From: Pseudomonadota bacterium
Lineage (GTDB): Bacteria > Myxococcota_A > UBA796 > SXON01
Direction of reading: 5' to 3'
Assembly (NCBI GenBank): GCA_030685065.1
Contig: JAUXQH010000155.1
Span: 1 to 64,000 of the forward strand
DNA: 64,000 nt
Position numbers and translations under genes: made by a program
Shown: in pieces, positions 55,829-63,690 of the stretch
How the letters are laid out: every line of letters begins with the position of its first letter
Position numbering within the stretch: the stretch's first letter is position 1
Notes under the pieces: generated by a model
Told to the model about the DNA's origin: nothing
The model's database searches: none
What the model saw: the letters and a program-made list of their open reading frames with translations, nothing else

Positions 55829-57843
55829 TGTCGGCGATCACCGAGCTCGCCGAGGAAGGCATTCCGCGATGGATGGCGTGGGCCGCGGGGCCTGATCCGG
55901 CCGCGCGCGTCGCGTTCAAGATTCGCACGGTTCAGCTGCTCATCCTCCTCAATCTCACGATGCTCACCGCCTACATCGTGTGGCGGGGCCTCTTCACGAT
56001 CAATTGGGCCTTGTGGCCGCTCTCCATCGCTCTCTTCGGCGCCGAGCTCTACAGCTTCGTCGACACCTTCCTCTTCAGCCTCGGCATGTGGAGGATGCGC
56101 ATCCGCGGCGAACCGCCGCCCGCGTCCCCCGACGCCACGGTAGACGTGTTCATCACCTGCTACAACGAGCCCGTGGAGCTGGTGCGCGCCACGGCGAGGG
56201 CAGCGCGTGACATCCATCATCTGCACATGACCTGGGTGCTCGACGACGGGGACAACCCGGAGATGCGCCTCATGGCCGAGCAGGAGGGGGTGGGGTACAT
56301 CACGCGGGGCGCCACGTGGAAGGGCAAGGACCGCCACGCGAAGGCGGGAAACCTGATCAACGCGCTGTTCCAGACCGAGGGCCAATTCCTGTTGGTGCTC
56401 GACGCGGACCAGGTCCCCAAGCCGGAGATCCTGGACCGCACGCTCGGGTACTTCGACGACCCGAAGGTGGCGCTGGTTCAGACACCCCAGTGGTTCAGCA
56501 ACGTCCCCGAGGGCGATCCGTTCGGTGTGGCCGCACCGCTGTTCTATGGGCCCATCCAACAGGGAAAGGACGGATGGAACTCCGCCTTTTTCTGCGGTTC
56601 CAACGCGGTGCTACGTCGGGACCCCCTCATGTACGCGGGCCTCGTGGCCTACGCGAAGGAGCTGAACACCCGCGTGCGCGGCGCGCTCGGGGACATCGAT
56701 CGTCGCCTGCGCCGGGCCGCGGCCACCCTCGATCCGTCCGCGAGCTCGGCACGGGCGTCCCTGCGGGCCGTGTGGCGGGCCGGGCGTGAAGCCCGCAGGA
56801 AGCTCGACGCTGGTGCGCCGCTCCAGGAGATCACCTGGGAGTTCCAACGAACGCTCGAGGGCGTGTCACGCGAGCTCGTCGACGCGGACGTCAAGAAGAT
56901 CTACGCGGATCTCGTGGCCATCCCCGGCATGAACCCGGCCGCGTTGGTGGCCCTCGAGGCGAGCGCCGGCCCGATGTCACGCCTCTCCGGAAAGGGCGCT
57001 TCCCCGCTGGTGGCCATCGAGGAGGTCCGCCAGCTCCTCGCCGACATCGACGTGGACCGCTCCGACCAGGCCGAGCCCGTGCAGCCGCTCGCGACGATCT
57101 CCGTCACGGAGGACATGGCTACGGCGATGCGGTTGCACGCCCTCGGCTTCAGCTCCGTGTACCACCACGAGATCCTCGCCGTCGGCCTCGCCCCGGACGA
57201 CCTCCGCTCGGTCCTCCAGCAGCGGCTCCGGTGGGCTCAAGGCACCATGCAGGTCCTCTTCCGCGAGAACCCGCTCCTCCAGCGTGGGCTCTCCTGGCCG
57301 CAGCGCCTGATGTACTTCTCCACGATGTGGAGCTACCTCTCGGGCTTCGCGAGCGTCGTCTACCTCATCGCCCCCGCGTTGTACCTCCTCTTCGGCTGGC
57401 TCCCGGTCAAGGCGCTCTCGTGGCAGTTCCTCTGCTTCCTGGTGCCGTGCCTCGTGCTCAATCAGCTCCTGTTCGCGCTGATCGGATACGGCCTGCCGAC
57501 GTGGCGCGGTCAGCAGTACAGCCTTGCGCTCTTTCCTCTCTGGATCCGGGCGGTCATCACCGCGATCCAGAACGTGTACTTTGGAACGAAGCTTCCGTTC
57601 GTGGTGACTCCCAAGACAAGACAAGGCGGAGCGCATTGGGCGCTCGTGCGCCCGCAGCTCGCGATGACGGTGCTGCTGGCCGGATCGGGCATCTACGGGG
57701 TCGTCCAGCTCGCATCGGGTCGGGCCCACGAGACGTTTCCCACCATCATCAACCTGGTGTGGGCCGTGTACGGGATCGTGATGCTCAGCGTCGTACTCAA
57801 CGCGGCAAGGTGGCAGCCGAAAGAAACAGGAGTGAATTCATGA
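55828..57843 (+). CDS. Cellulose-synthase-like GT2 membrane glycosyltransferase without PilZ
   Basis: 671 residues. Two N-terminal helices (QLLILLNLTMLTAYIVW; WALWPLSIALFGAELY) precede the BcsA-type catalytic core: VFITCYNEP, VLDDGDN, LDADQVPKP (DxD), FFCGSNAVLRR near 254, VTEDMATAMRLHALG (TED, near 428) and QQRLRWAQGTMQ (QxxRW). Several C-terminal helices follow (SYLSGFASVVYLIAPALYLLF and beyond). There is no PilZ domain, so c-di-GMP activation through BcsA is not expected. Between FFCGS and TED lie about 170 residues instead of roughly 25-30: an inserted, charged, helical domain. It should polymerise a beta-glucan from UDP-glucose at the inner membrane; cellulose is likely but unproven. Confidence 0.88.
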   Translation: MSAITELAEEGIPRWMAWAAGPDPAARVAFKIRTVQLLILLNLTMLTAYIVWRGLFTINWALWPLSIALFGAELYSFVDTFLFSLGMWRMRIRGEPPPASPDATVDVFITCYNEPVELVRATARAARDIHHLHMTWVLDDGDNPEMRLMAEQEGVGYITRGATWKGKDRHAKAGNLINALFQTEGQFLLVLDADQVPKPEILDRTLGYFDDPKVALVQTPQWFSNVPEGDPFGVAAPLFYGPIQQGKDGWNSAFFCGSNAVLRRDPLMYAGLVAYAKELNTRVRGALGDIDRRLRRAAATLDPSASSARASLRAVWRAGREARRKLDAGAPLQEITWEFQRTLEGVSRELVDADVKKIYADLVAIPGMNPAALVALEASAGPMSRLSGKGASPLVAIEEVRQLLADIDVDRSDQAEPVQPLATISVTEDMATAMRLHALGFSSVYHHEILAVGLAPDDLRSVLQQRLRWAQGTMQVLFRENPLLQRGLSWPQRLMYFSTMWSYLSGFASVVYLIAPALYLLFGWLPVKALSWQFLCFLVPCLVLNQLLFALIGYGLPTWRGQQYSLALFPLWIRAVITAIQNVYFGTKLPFVVTPKTRQGGAHWALVRPQLAMTVLLAGSGIYGVVQLASGRAHETFPTIINLVWAVYGIVMLSVVLNAARWQPKETGVNS

Positions 57844-58178
57844 GTGTACATGTAGACATCCGTGGCCCGGCAACAGCGGTGGCGGCGGTGGAGGGGCGCC
57901 TCGACCTCCTGACGGCCTCTGACGTGAAGCGTCAGCTTCAAGCGGCGGTCGCGACGGGCCTGCATCGCCTGGTCGTCGACCTTCATGGCGTGCCGTTCAT
58001 CGACAGCTCCGGACTCGGCGCGCTCATCGGCGCCCTCAAGGCGACGCGCCTCGCCGGTGGTGACCTCCGCATCGCGCGTCCCGGCGAGCAGGTCCGGTAT
58101 GTGTTGGAGATCTCGATGCTCGACCGCGTGCTGGTGTGCCACAAGACGGTGGAAGAAGCTCTTGCTCGCTACGAATGA
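57840..58178 (+). CDS. STAS domain anti-sigma factor antagonist
   Basis: 112 residues, a minimal STAS protein. MSVHVDIRGPATAVAAVEGRLD opens the sheet; LVVDLHGVPFIDSSGLGALIG carries the phosphorylatable Ser (one of Ser56/57 in DSSGLG), and GGDLRIARPGEQVRYVLEIS follows. It should bind the RsbW-like kinase encoded next door when unphosphorylated and release it when phosphorylated. The ATG overlaps the synthase stop (ATGA), so STAS production is tied to synthase translation. The 16-nt overlap with the next gene strengthens the partner assignment. Confidence 0.9.
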   Translation: MSVHVDIRGPATAVAAVEGRLDLLTASDVKRQLQAAVATGLHRLVVDLHGVPFIDSSGLGALIGALKATRLAGGDLRIARPGEQVRYVLEISMLDRVLVCHKTVEEALARYE

Positions 58179-58590
58179 GGCCTGCAGCCTGCCGGCGCAG
58201 CCCGAGTCGCTGCCGCATCTCCACGAGGTGATGGCTCGGTTCTGGGCGTCGGTCGAGGCCGTTCGTGGCCACCGCGTGCCATCGCACATACGACACGGCC
58301 TCGCGACAGCCGTGGCAGAGGTCGGAGCGAATATCATCCGCCATTCGCAGGCGAAGTCGTTCGATTTCATCCTGGTCCTCCGAGACGAGGACACGGTGGA
58401 GGCCCGCTTCGAGGACGCGGGCGTGCCGTTCGGCGCGGTGCCGTACGGCGAGTTCGATCCTCACATGCTTCCGGAGGGCGGGATGGGGCTCACGCTGGCC
58501 AAACGAGCGCTCCACGCGCTCGAGTATCGGCGCCTGCCGAACGGCACCAACTGCTGGACGCTGGTCGTGCTCCTTCCGGTGTCGAAGTGA
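58162..58590 (+). CDS. RsbW-like anti-sigma factor serine kinase (HATPase)
   Basis: About 142 residues from a TTG at 58162 that follows GGAAG; the start overlaps the STAS gene by 16 nt and is the least certain point. GHKL-type ATP-binding boxes are complete: VAEVGANIIRHS (Glu53, Asn57, His61), FEDAGVPFG (G1) and GGMGLTLAKRAL (G2). The helix RHGLATAVAEVGANI is the kinase signature of SpoIIAB/RsbW proteins. It should phosphorylate the STAS protein and sequester a sigma factor or another client. No sigma factor is encoded in the window, so the client may be the polysaccharide machinery or a distant factor. Confidence 0.86.
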   Translation: MLATNEACSLPAQPESLPHLHEVMARFWASVEAVRGHRVPSHIRHGLATAVAEVGANIIRHSQAKSFDFILVLRDEDTVEARFEDAGVPFGAVPYGEFDPHMLPEGGMGLTLAKRALHALEYRRLPNGTNCWTLVVLLPVSK

Positions 58591-59297
58591 GCGCCCTCCT
58601 GCTGGCGCTCCTGCTCTCCCGCTCCGCCTCCGCCGCGGCCTTTCCGGCGCCCGAGGCGATGGGCGCGTTCGAGGGAAACGTCCGCTCCGGATACGCGTTC
58701 GCGAGCCTGATGTCCCCCAGCGTGGACCGACGCATCACGCCGGTGGCGCGCCTGACGCTGAGCTACCTCTACTACCGCTTCCCGGACTTCGGCGGAGAGG
58801 CGCGCGTGCTCTCCCCGGGGGTCGCGTTCGGGGTCGGGGCAAGCTGGCGGCCCGACAGGCTCGCGCTCACGGTCGTGGCCGGGTACGAGGCTCGCTACGT
58901 GCAGACCCGCCCCACGACGGGAGAAGCCGTTGCCCGCGCGGATCACGGCGTGAGCGTAAGCGGGGACGTGTACTTCCAAGCGAGCTCGCGCGTCGCGCTG
59001 GCGGGAAGCGTGTCATACGGCTTCGCTCAGAACTATCTCTGGGCGCGTGTGCTCGCCAAGCGACAGCTGTTCCCGCTCCAGGGCTCGGCGATCACCACCT
59101 TCGCCACCGGGATCGACGCCACGATTCACGGGAACCACCAGGCCCGCGGAGTGGGGGCCGGGGTCTTCGGGGAGCTCTCGTTCCCCGGAGCCTCGACGTC
59201 GCTCATGCTACGCGTCGGTTTGGGCCGGGAGGTCCAGCCCGGCGCGAGCGACGCGCTGGAAGGTACCTTGGGAGCGTCGATCTACAAGGCCTTCTGA
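58587..59297 (+). CDS. Exported beta-barrel protein, BcsS-like
   Basis: 236 residues from a GTG in a GTGA overlap with the RsbW-like gene. Signal peptide SALLLALLLSRSASAAAF. The mature part is a series of amphipathic beta strands with aromatic belts (VARLTLSYLYYRFPDF, LALTVVAGYEARYVQT, VALAGSVSYGFAQNYLWARV, SLMLRVGLGREVQ), ending in SIYKAF with a terminal Phe, as in outer-membrane barrels. Size and context resemble BcsS of cellulose clusters. It may form or assist an outer-membrane exit for the polymer. Family membership is moderate; barrel character is well supported. Confidence 0.68.
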   Translation: MSALLLALLLSRSASAAAFPAPEAMGAFEGNVRSGYAFASLMSPSVDRRITPVARLTLSYLYYRFPDFGGEARVLSPGVAFGVGASWRPDRLALTVVAGYEARYVQTRPTTGEAVARADHGVSVSGDVYFQASSRVALAGSVSYGFAQNYLWARVLAKRQLFPLQGSAITTFATGIDATIHGNHQARGVGAGVFGELSFPGASTSLMLRVGLGREVQPGASDALEGTLGASIYKAF

Positions 59298-59337
59298 CGG
59301 GAGGCCCCACCTCTGGACCGCTCCAACGGAGAGGGAT

Positions 59338-59368
59338 GAGGGGGGCTCCGGCGATCCGGCGCCCCCTC
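59338..59368. terminator. Terminator-like hairpin between convergent BcsS-like and GH6 genes
   Basis: gaggggggc (59338-59346) pairs with gccccctc (59361-59368) with one bulged G. The loop contains a further ccgg...ccgg self-complement. It lies in the 76-bp gap between convergent genes and probably terminates the cellulose-like operon from the left and the GH6 gene from the right. There is no T-tract. Confidence 0.55.
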
Positions 59369-59373
59369 CCCTG

Positions 59374-60540
59374 TCAGCCGCGGCTCACCAGATCGCGCGC
59401 GTACTCGGGCCACCAGGCGCCCGCGGAGGGGCCGCCGTTGCAGTCTCCATCGGACTCACCGGGGGGCTTGATCCAGAGCAGCGCGTCGAGGCCCGAGATG
59501 CCCGTGGTGAGCGTGGGGCTGTCACCCACGGCCCGACCGAGGGGATTGCACCAGGTGTGCTCCGAATCCGGCCCGATCCCGTTGCGGCCGGTGTCGGCCA
59601 CATAATGCACGTCCCCGAGGATCGCGCGCACCTCGTCCGCGTAGCCGACCGTGTCCGGCGTGGACTCGGTGTGCGACACGTTGAGCGCGAACCCGGCGGC
59701 GTTGTAGATGCCCGCGGCGATGAGGCTCGCCGCCATGTCCGCCGCGGAGATCCAGGCGGAGTCGCCCGCGTCGATGTACACGCGCGCGCCGGCGGCCGTG
59801 AGCGTATCGACCGCCGCGGCCATCATCTCGTGACGCTCGGTCCGTTGTTCGGCGCTCAGACACGTCGTGAGCGCGAGCGCGTCGGGCTCGAGGATGACGA
59901 CCGCCGTGCGCCCGTCCAACCCGCGGGCCACGTTGTCGATGAACTCCGCGTAGCCGTCCACGTCGGAGGCGCCTCCCGCGGAGTAGAACCCGCAATCGCG
60001 GTTCGGGATGTTGTAGACCACGAACACACGCAGCTGGTCGTCGGCCGTCGTGATGGCGTTGTCAACCGTGTTGGCGACATCCGCATCCCAATCCCCGATC
60101 CACAGCGCGGTCGGCTCGGCGGCCATCCGATCCATGAGCGCCGCGCCATCGGGATCGACGGACCGCCACTCCTCCGCCTGGCGGGCCGGCCTCGAGTTCG
60201 GCTCGACGTAGAGGGTGTAGCCCTCGAGCGGGCCGAGCCCCGAGTCGGGGGTGGCGTCCGATTCGGGCACTTCTTCGTCGCTCACTTCTTCGTCGGCATC
60301 GTAAGCGCCGACCTCCTCGAGCTCCGAGGGATCGATGGCGACGAAGCTCGGGTGAGCGGGATGATCCTCGGAGGGATCGGCGACCGCCTCGTGGCCCCGG
60401 CGCGCGTTGTTGGTGCCGGAGCTGCTCGCGGCGTCAGCGGCGTCCACGAGGCATCCCGGAAGCAGCGCAGCCCCGGAGAGCAGCGGCACCAGCCCCTTGA
60501 GTTCACGACGACGGGTTCCACTCTTGGATTGGAGTTTCAT
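59374..60540 (-). CDS. GH6 family cellulase (cellobiohydrolase/endoglucanase) lipoprotein
   Basis: 388 residues; the ATG at 60540 has AAGGAG six nt upstream. The signal carries TRRRELKGLVPLL (twin-Arg-like) and ends in a lipobox-type LLPGC. An acidic linker (about 65-110) precedes the GH6 domain: YNIPNRDCG near 180 (catalytic-site Asp), VVILEPDALAL near 218 (acid Asp) and WIKPPGESDG near 358 (base-side Asp). All three key Asp regions are present, so it should hydrolyse beta-1,4-glucan outside the inner membrane. Convergent with the cellulose-like operon, it plausibly trims the product, the role GH6 or GH8 enzymes play in bacterial cellulose systems. Confidence 0.9.
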   Translation of the reverse strand: MKLQSKSGTRRRELKGLVPLLSGAALLPGCLVDAADAASSSGTNNARRGHEAVADPSEDHPAHPSFVAIDPSELEEVGAYDADEEVSDEEVPESDATPDSGLGPLEGYTLYVEPNSRPARQAEEWRSVDPDGAALMDRMAAEPTALWIGDWDADVANTVDNAITTADDQLRVFVVYNIPNRDCGFYSAGGASDVDGYAEFIDNVARGLDGRTAVVILEPDALALTTCLSAEQRTERHEMMAAAVDTLTAAGARVYIDAGDSAWISAADMAASLIAAGIYNAAGFALNVSHTESTPDTVGYADEVRAILGDVHYVADTGRNGIGPDSEHTWCNPLGRAVGDSPTLTTGISGLDALLWIKPPGESDGDCNGGPSAGAWWPEYARDLVSRG

Positions 60541-60631
60541 TGCGGCTCCTTGGCCATTACAGCCGACTTGCATTTCGCAAACCGTCATTGGCAGTTTTAC
60601 TGTAGTTAGCTGAAGTCCAGCCGTCGACCCG

Positions 60632-60655
60632 CCAACGGAAGAATAAAACCGTTGG
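60632..60655. promoter_or_regulatory. Operator-like inverted repeat between GH6 and GAF genes
   Basis: Perfect arms ccaacgg (60632-60638) and ccgttgg (60649-60655) around a 10-bp A/T-rich spacer aagaataaaa, with a 17-bp centre spacing. It lies in the 179-bp divergent gap, 92 bp from the GH6 start and 65 bp from the GAF start, in locally AT-rich DNA. It is suited to a dimeric regulator or a small hairpin. No cognate regulator is identifiable. Confidence 0.4.
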
Positions 60656-60719
60656 GAGGCCCGAGTGTGCTGGACAGGCGCATCGTGGCGGCCTAGAGTC
60701 GCCTGCAGAAGAGGGTCTC

Positions 60720-61508
60720 ATGCCTACGTGGAACGTCACCTTTGGTGCTCACTCGGTGTCCATCGAATCCGCAGCCTGGATCGATGCACTCGCCAAGGCG
60801 CTCCCGCAGCTTTCGCTTGCTCCCGGTCATTTGGAGCGATTCGTCTGCGCCATGAACCCCGATGGTAGCGTCGAAGTGCACGAGCCGTTGGCAAACGTGC
60901 GATTGCGTGTCACACCGACCGGGGTGTCTCCCACCCCGATCCCGGAGATGCCGTGGTCCTCGGCGTTGCTTGGTGACCCCGATGTCGGGGCCGCGCCCGC
61001 CCGCGCGCCTGCCCCGCTGGAGGATCGCGTGGTCGCCCTGTTCGAACGCTGCGCCGACATCTCGGCGGCCTCGGACGTGCGTGACGCATGCACCGTAGCG
61101 CTCGGGATCGTTCAGGAATTCGTATCGGCAAACGCCGGGGCGGTGCTCATGACCACGCCCGACGGGTCCCACCTCGAGTTCATCGCGGCGTTCGGCCCGC
61201 AGGCCCAGAAGGTGGTCAATTCCACCCTCCCGGTCAACCACGGGATCGCCGGCTTCATCCGTGATTTTCCGGTCGGGGTCATCATCAATGATGTCCATCG
61301 GGACGTGCGGTTCGGCGCTGCGGTGGATCGGTCCTCCGGCTACGAGACGCGCTCGCTCCTCGCGGTCCCGATCCGCGCGGTCGACGGTCCGACACATGGC
61401 TGTCTCGAGCTCCTCAATTCCGCGACAGGCTTCGCGCCGGAAGATCTCGAGACCACCGAGATGATCGCGTCCGCCCTCGGAGCCTGGCTTCGCGGCGCCC
61501 AGGCCTGA
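60720..61508 (+). CDS. GAF domain protein with conserved N-terminal module (paralog B)
   Basis: 262 residues. The first 65 residues (MPTWNVTFGAHSVSIES; LPQLSLAPGHLERFVC; MNPDGSVEV) align position by position with the N terminus of the GAF protein at 40588, and so does the GAF domain (SANAGAVLM, LPVNHGIAGFIRDFPVGVIIND, DRSSGYETRSLLAVPIRAVDG, HGCLELLNSA). The spacer between the modules differs in sequence. No output domain. It stands beside the cellulose-like locus, divergent from the GH6 gene, so the two paralogs may link the signalling island and the polysaccharide genes (inference). Confidence 0.8.
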   Translation: MPTWNVTFGAHSVSIESAAWIDALAKALPQLSLAPGHLERFVCAMNPDGSVEVHEPLANVRLRVTPTGVSPTPIPEMPWSSALLGDPDVGAAPARAPAPLEDRVVALFERCADISAASDVRDACTVALGIVQEFVSANAGAVLMTTPDGSHLEFIAAFGPQAQKVVNSTLPVNHGIAGFIRDFPVGVIINDVHRDVRFGAAVDRSSGYETRSLLAVPIRAVDGPTHGCLELLNSATGFAPEDLETTEMIASALGAWLRGAQA

Positions 61509-61510
61509 CC

Positions 61511-61542
61511 GCGCCGCGGCGCCTCCTCGAGCGCCGCGGCGC
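61511..61542 (+). terminator. Terminator-like hairpin after GAF gene
   Basis: gcgccgcggcgc occurs at 61511-61522 and 61531-61542. The 12-mer is self-complementary, so the two copies form a perfect 12-bp stem with an 8-nt loop two bases after the stop codon. There is no T-tract. The rest of the 205-bp gap to the AsmA-like gene holds no gene I support. Confidence 0.55.
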
Positions 61543-61713
61543 ACGCTCCCCCGGCCTCCCCGACCTGGTCCAGGAATGTCGGCATTCGCCTCCTGTCGCA
61601 CCGACCTGTCACCGACCCGGGCGAGCTGGGGGCCGGCCCCATAGCTGAGAGAGAGTCGGATCGCATCGCCGCAACCGTGTCCGCGACTACGGCTGCCATC
61701 CGCCAGGAACCAA

Positions 61714-63690
61714 ATGCGTCGTGCGATGAGTGTGCTTTTGCGGGTCGCGGGTTTGTTGGTCCTGCTTCCGATCGCGCTGCTGCTCGCCGTCAACGTCTTC
61801 TTGAACATTTGGTTGCCCGTGGTGGTCAACCGGCAGCCGGAGCGGATCAAGCTGACGTTCGACGTCGCCTGGATGCTCGTGCCCGGCGAGGTCGAGGTCC
61901 ACAATCTCGAGATCCGGCAACAGAGCCCGAACGACCAGTGGCTCATGAAAATCGACAACGCCACGGCCACGTTCGCGCTTCGTGATTTCCTGGATCACAC
62001 CATCCACATCACGACCGCGGAGGCCCACGGCGCGAGCTTCCTGTGGCGAGCGCGGCTCGACGCGCCCCCGCCGAAAGGCCCACCCTCTCTTCCGAGCGAG
62101 GCTGACGCGATTGTCGGCCAGGCGGACGCCGCCGCCCCCGCCGCCCCCGCGGGCACCCAGATCGTGGCAGATCCCGTCGTGATCGAGGATTGGTCACCGC
62201 CCATCCCCGGCTTCACCAACCCGCCGACCCCCTCTCCGGAGGACATCTATCCGAGCGCGAAGCCGTGGCGCGTCGCGCTCCATGACGTGCAGGTCGACCG
62301 CATTCGCGAGCTCTGGATCGGAGACTACAAGTACACGGGGGCTGCCACGGCGTCCGGAAACCTTACTCTCGAAGCCAATAAATGGCTCGAGGTAGAGCAG
62401 GCCCTCGTCACCCTCGACGGCGGCGGGGTGACGCGCGGCAGCGTCTCGATGCTCACTGGCGTCCAGGGCCAGATCGAGCTGGACCTCGTCGGCACCAACC
62501 CGGTGGCGTTCGAGGGGCGCGGCCTCTTCGGCGCGATCAGCGGCAAGGTAGGCCTCACCGCCGGGGTGGCGAACCTCTCCTTCCTCGATTTCTACTTGCA
62601 GTCCGCGCCCTGGCTCCACCTCACCGGTGGCGTCGGAGAGCTGGTGGTCGACGTGAACGTCGAGGACGGCACCTTTCAGAACGGCAGCAAGGTGGCCGCC
62701 GACGTGAACGATATCGTGGCGCGGTTTCTGTCCTACTCGGTCGTCGGGGACGGCGCGGTGCGGCTCGACGTGAGCCTGGCCGACGGGGTGCCACAAACCG
62801 CGATCGGGGTCGAGTTTCTCGACTTCGCCATCTCTCTCGACGGGGATGCCACCCCCCACGTGAAGGGGCAGGGCTTCGCGGTCTCCGCCACCACCGCCGA
62901 CGTGGCCTTGAATCGCCCGTTCACGTCGCTCGACATCGTGTTGGAGCTGCCAGAGGCCGAGATCCCGGACGTGGGGGTGTACAACGCCTACATGCCCCAG
63001 GACCTGGGTTTGGTATTGAAAACGGGCACCGGTACGGTGCGGGGGCATCTGGAGGTTTCGACCGCGCAGAGCCTCTGTCACGGGGAGCTCTTCCTCGATG
63101 GCCGCGCGGTGCTGGCCACGCTCGACGAGCTGACGCTGAGCGGAGATGTCGCGGTCCACGCGGTGGTCCCGTCGGGCAACCTGGAGACGGGCAAGTATGA
63201 CATCTCCGGCACGTCGCTCGAGCTCCGCAAGATTCGCGTCATCTCGGGCGGCTCGACGCGAGAGGGCAAGGATGACTCGAAGGCGTGGTGGGCGCAGATC
63301 AAGCTGCCGAAAGGGAGCGTCGCCGTGGGGGCCCCCATCTTCCTCGACGGTACCCTCGACGTGAAGTTCCGCGACACGGTCCCGTTCATCACGGTCTTCT
63401 CGGAGAAGCAGCCGCTCCCAGGGTGGATCCGTGGCCTCCTCGGCGTGGAGCCGGTCTCCGGCAAGGCGCGCATCCGGCTCGGGGACGACGTGCTCCGGGT
63501 GACCGACTTCCAGCTCTTCGCCGGGCAGTTCGAGGTGCTCCTGGAGCTCCGCCGGCGCAAGGAGATGGTCGGAAAGTTATACGCGCGCTTCGGGAAGCTG
63601 TCGCTCGGCATGGGCATGGAGAACAAGAAGAGCCATATCCAGGTGTTCAATGCCAAGAAATGGTACGATGCGGAACCGAGCCCGGACTAG
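61714..63690 (+). CDS. AsmA/DUF748-like membrane-anchored periplasmic protein
   Basis: 658 residues. An N-terminal anchor (SVLLRVAGLLVLLPIALLLAVNVFLNIWL) is followed by NRQPERIKLTFDVAWMLVPGEVEVHNLEIRQQ, the typical opening of AsmA/TamB-related repeat beta-groove proteins. The rest is largely beta structure (ASGNLTLEANKWLEVEQALV, GVQGQIELDLVGT, GKVGLTAGVANLSFLDF) broken by a Pro-rich loop near residues 113-190. Such proteins bridge the periplasm and several move phospholipids to the outer membrane. A ribosome site (AGGA) precedes the ATG. The C terminus overlaps the start of the next gene by 23 nt. Confidence 0.7.
   Translation: MRRAMSVLLRVAGLLVLLPIALLLAVNVFLNIWLPVVVNRQPERIKLTFDVAWMLVPGEVEVHNLEIRQQSPNDQWLMKIDNATATFALRDFLDHTIHITTAEAHGASFLWRARLDAPPPKGPPSLPSEADAIVGQADAAAPAAPAGTQIVADPVVIEDWSPPIPGFTNPPTPSPEDIYPSAKPWRVALHDVQVDRIRELWIGDYKYTGAATASGNLTLEANKWLEVEQALVTLDGGGVTRGSVSMLTGVQGQIELDLVGTNPVAFEGRGLFGAISGKVGLTAGVANLSFLDFYLQSAPWLHLTGGVGELVVDVNVEDGTFQNGSKVAADVNDIVARFLSYSVVGDGAVRLDVSLADGVPQTAIGVEFLDFAISLDGDATPHVKGQGFAVSATTADVALNRPFTSLDIVLELPEAEIPDVGVYNAYMPQDLGLVLKTGTGTVRGHLEVSTAQSLCHGELFLDGRAVLATLDELTLSGDVAVHAVVPSGNLETGKYDISGTSLELRKIRVISGGSTREGKDDSKAWWAQIKLPKGSVAVGAPIFLDGTLDVKFRDTVPFITVFSEKQPLPGWIRGLLGVEPVSGKARIRLGDDVLRVTDFQLFAGQFEVLLELRRRKEMVGKLYARFGKLSLGMGMENKKSHIQVFNAKKWYDAEPSPD

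Noticed and set aside
54428..59297. c-di-GMP riboswitch or PilZ control of the cellulose-like operon
   Set aside because: No GEMM-type conserved core is visible in the leader and none of the five proteins has the PilZ RxxxR and D/NxSxxG motifs.
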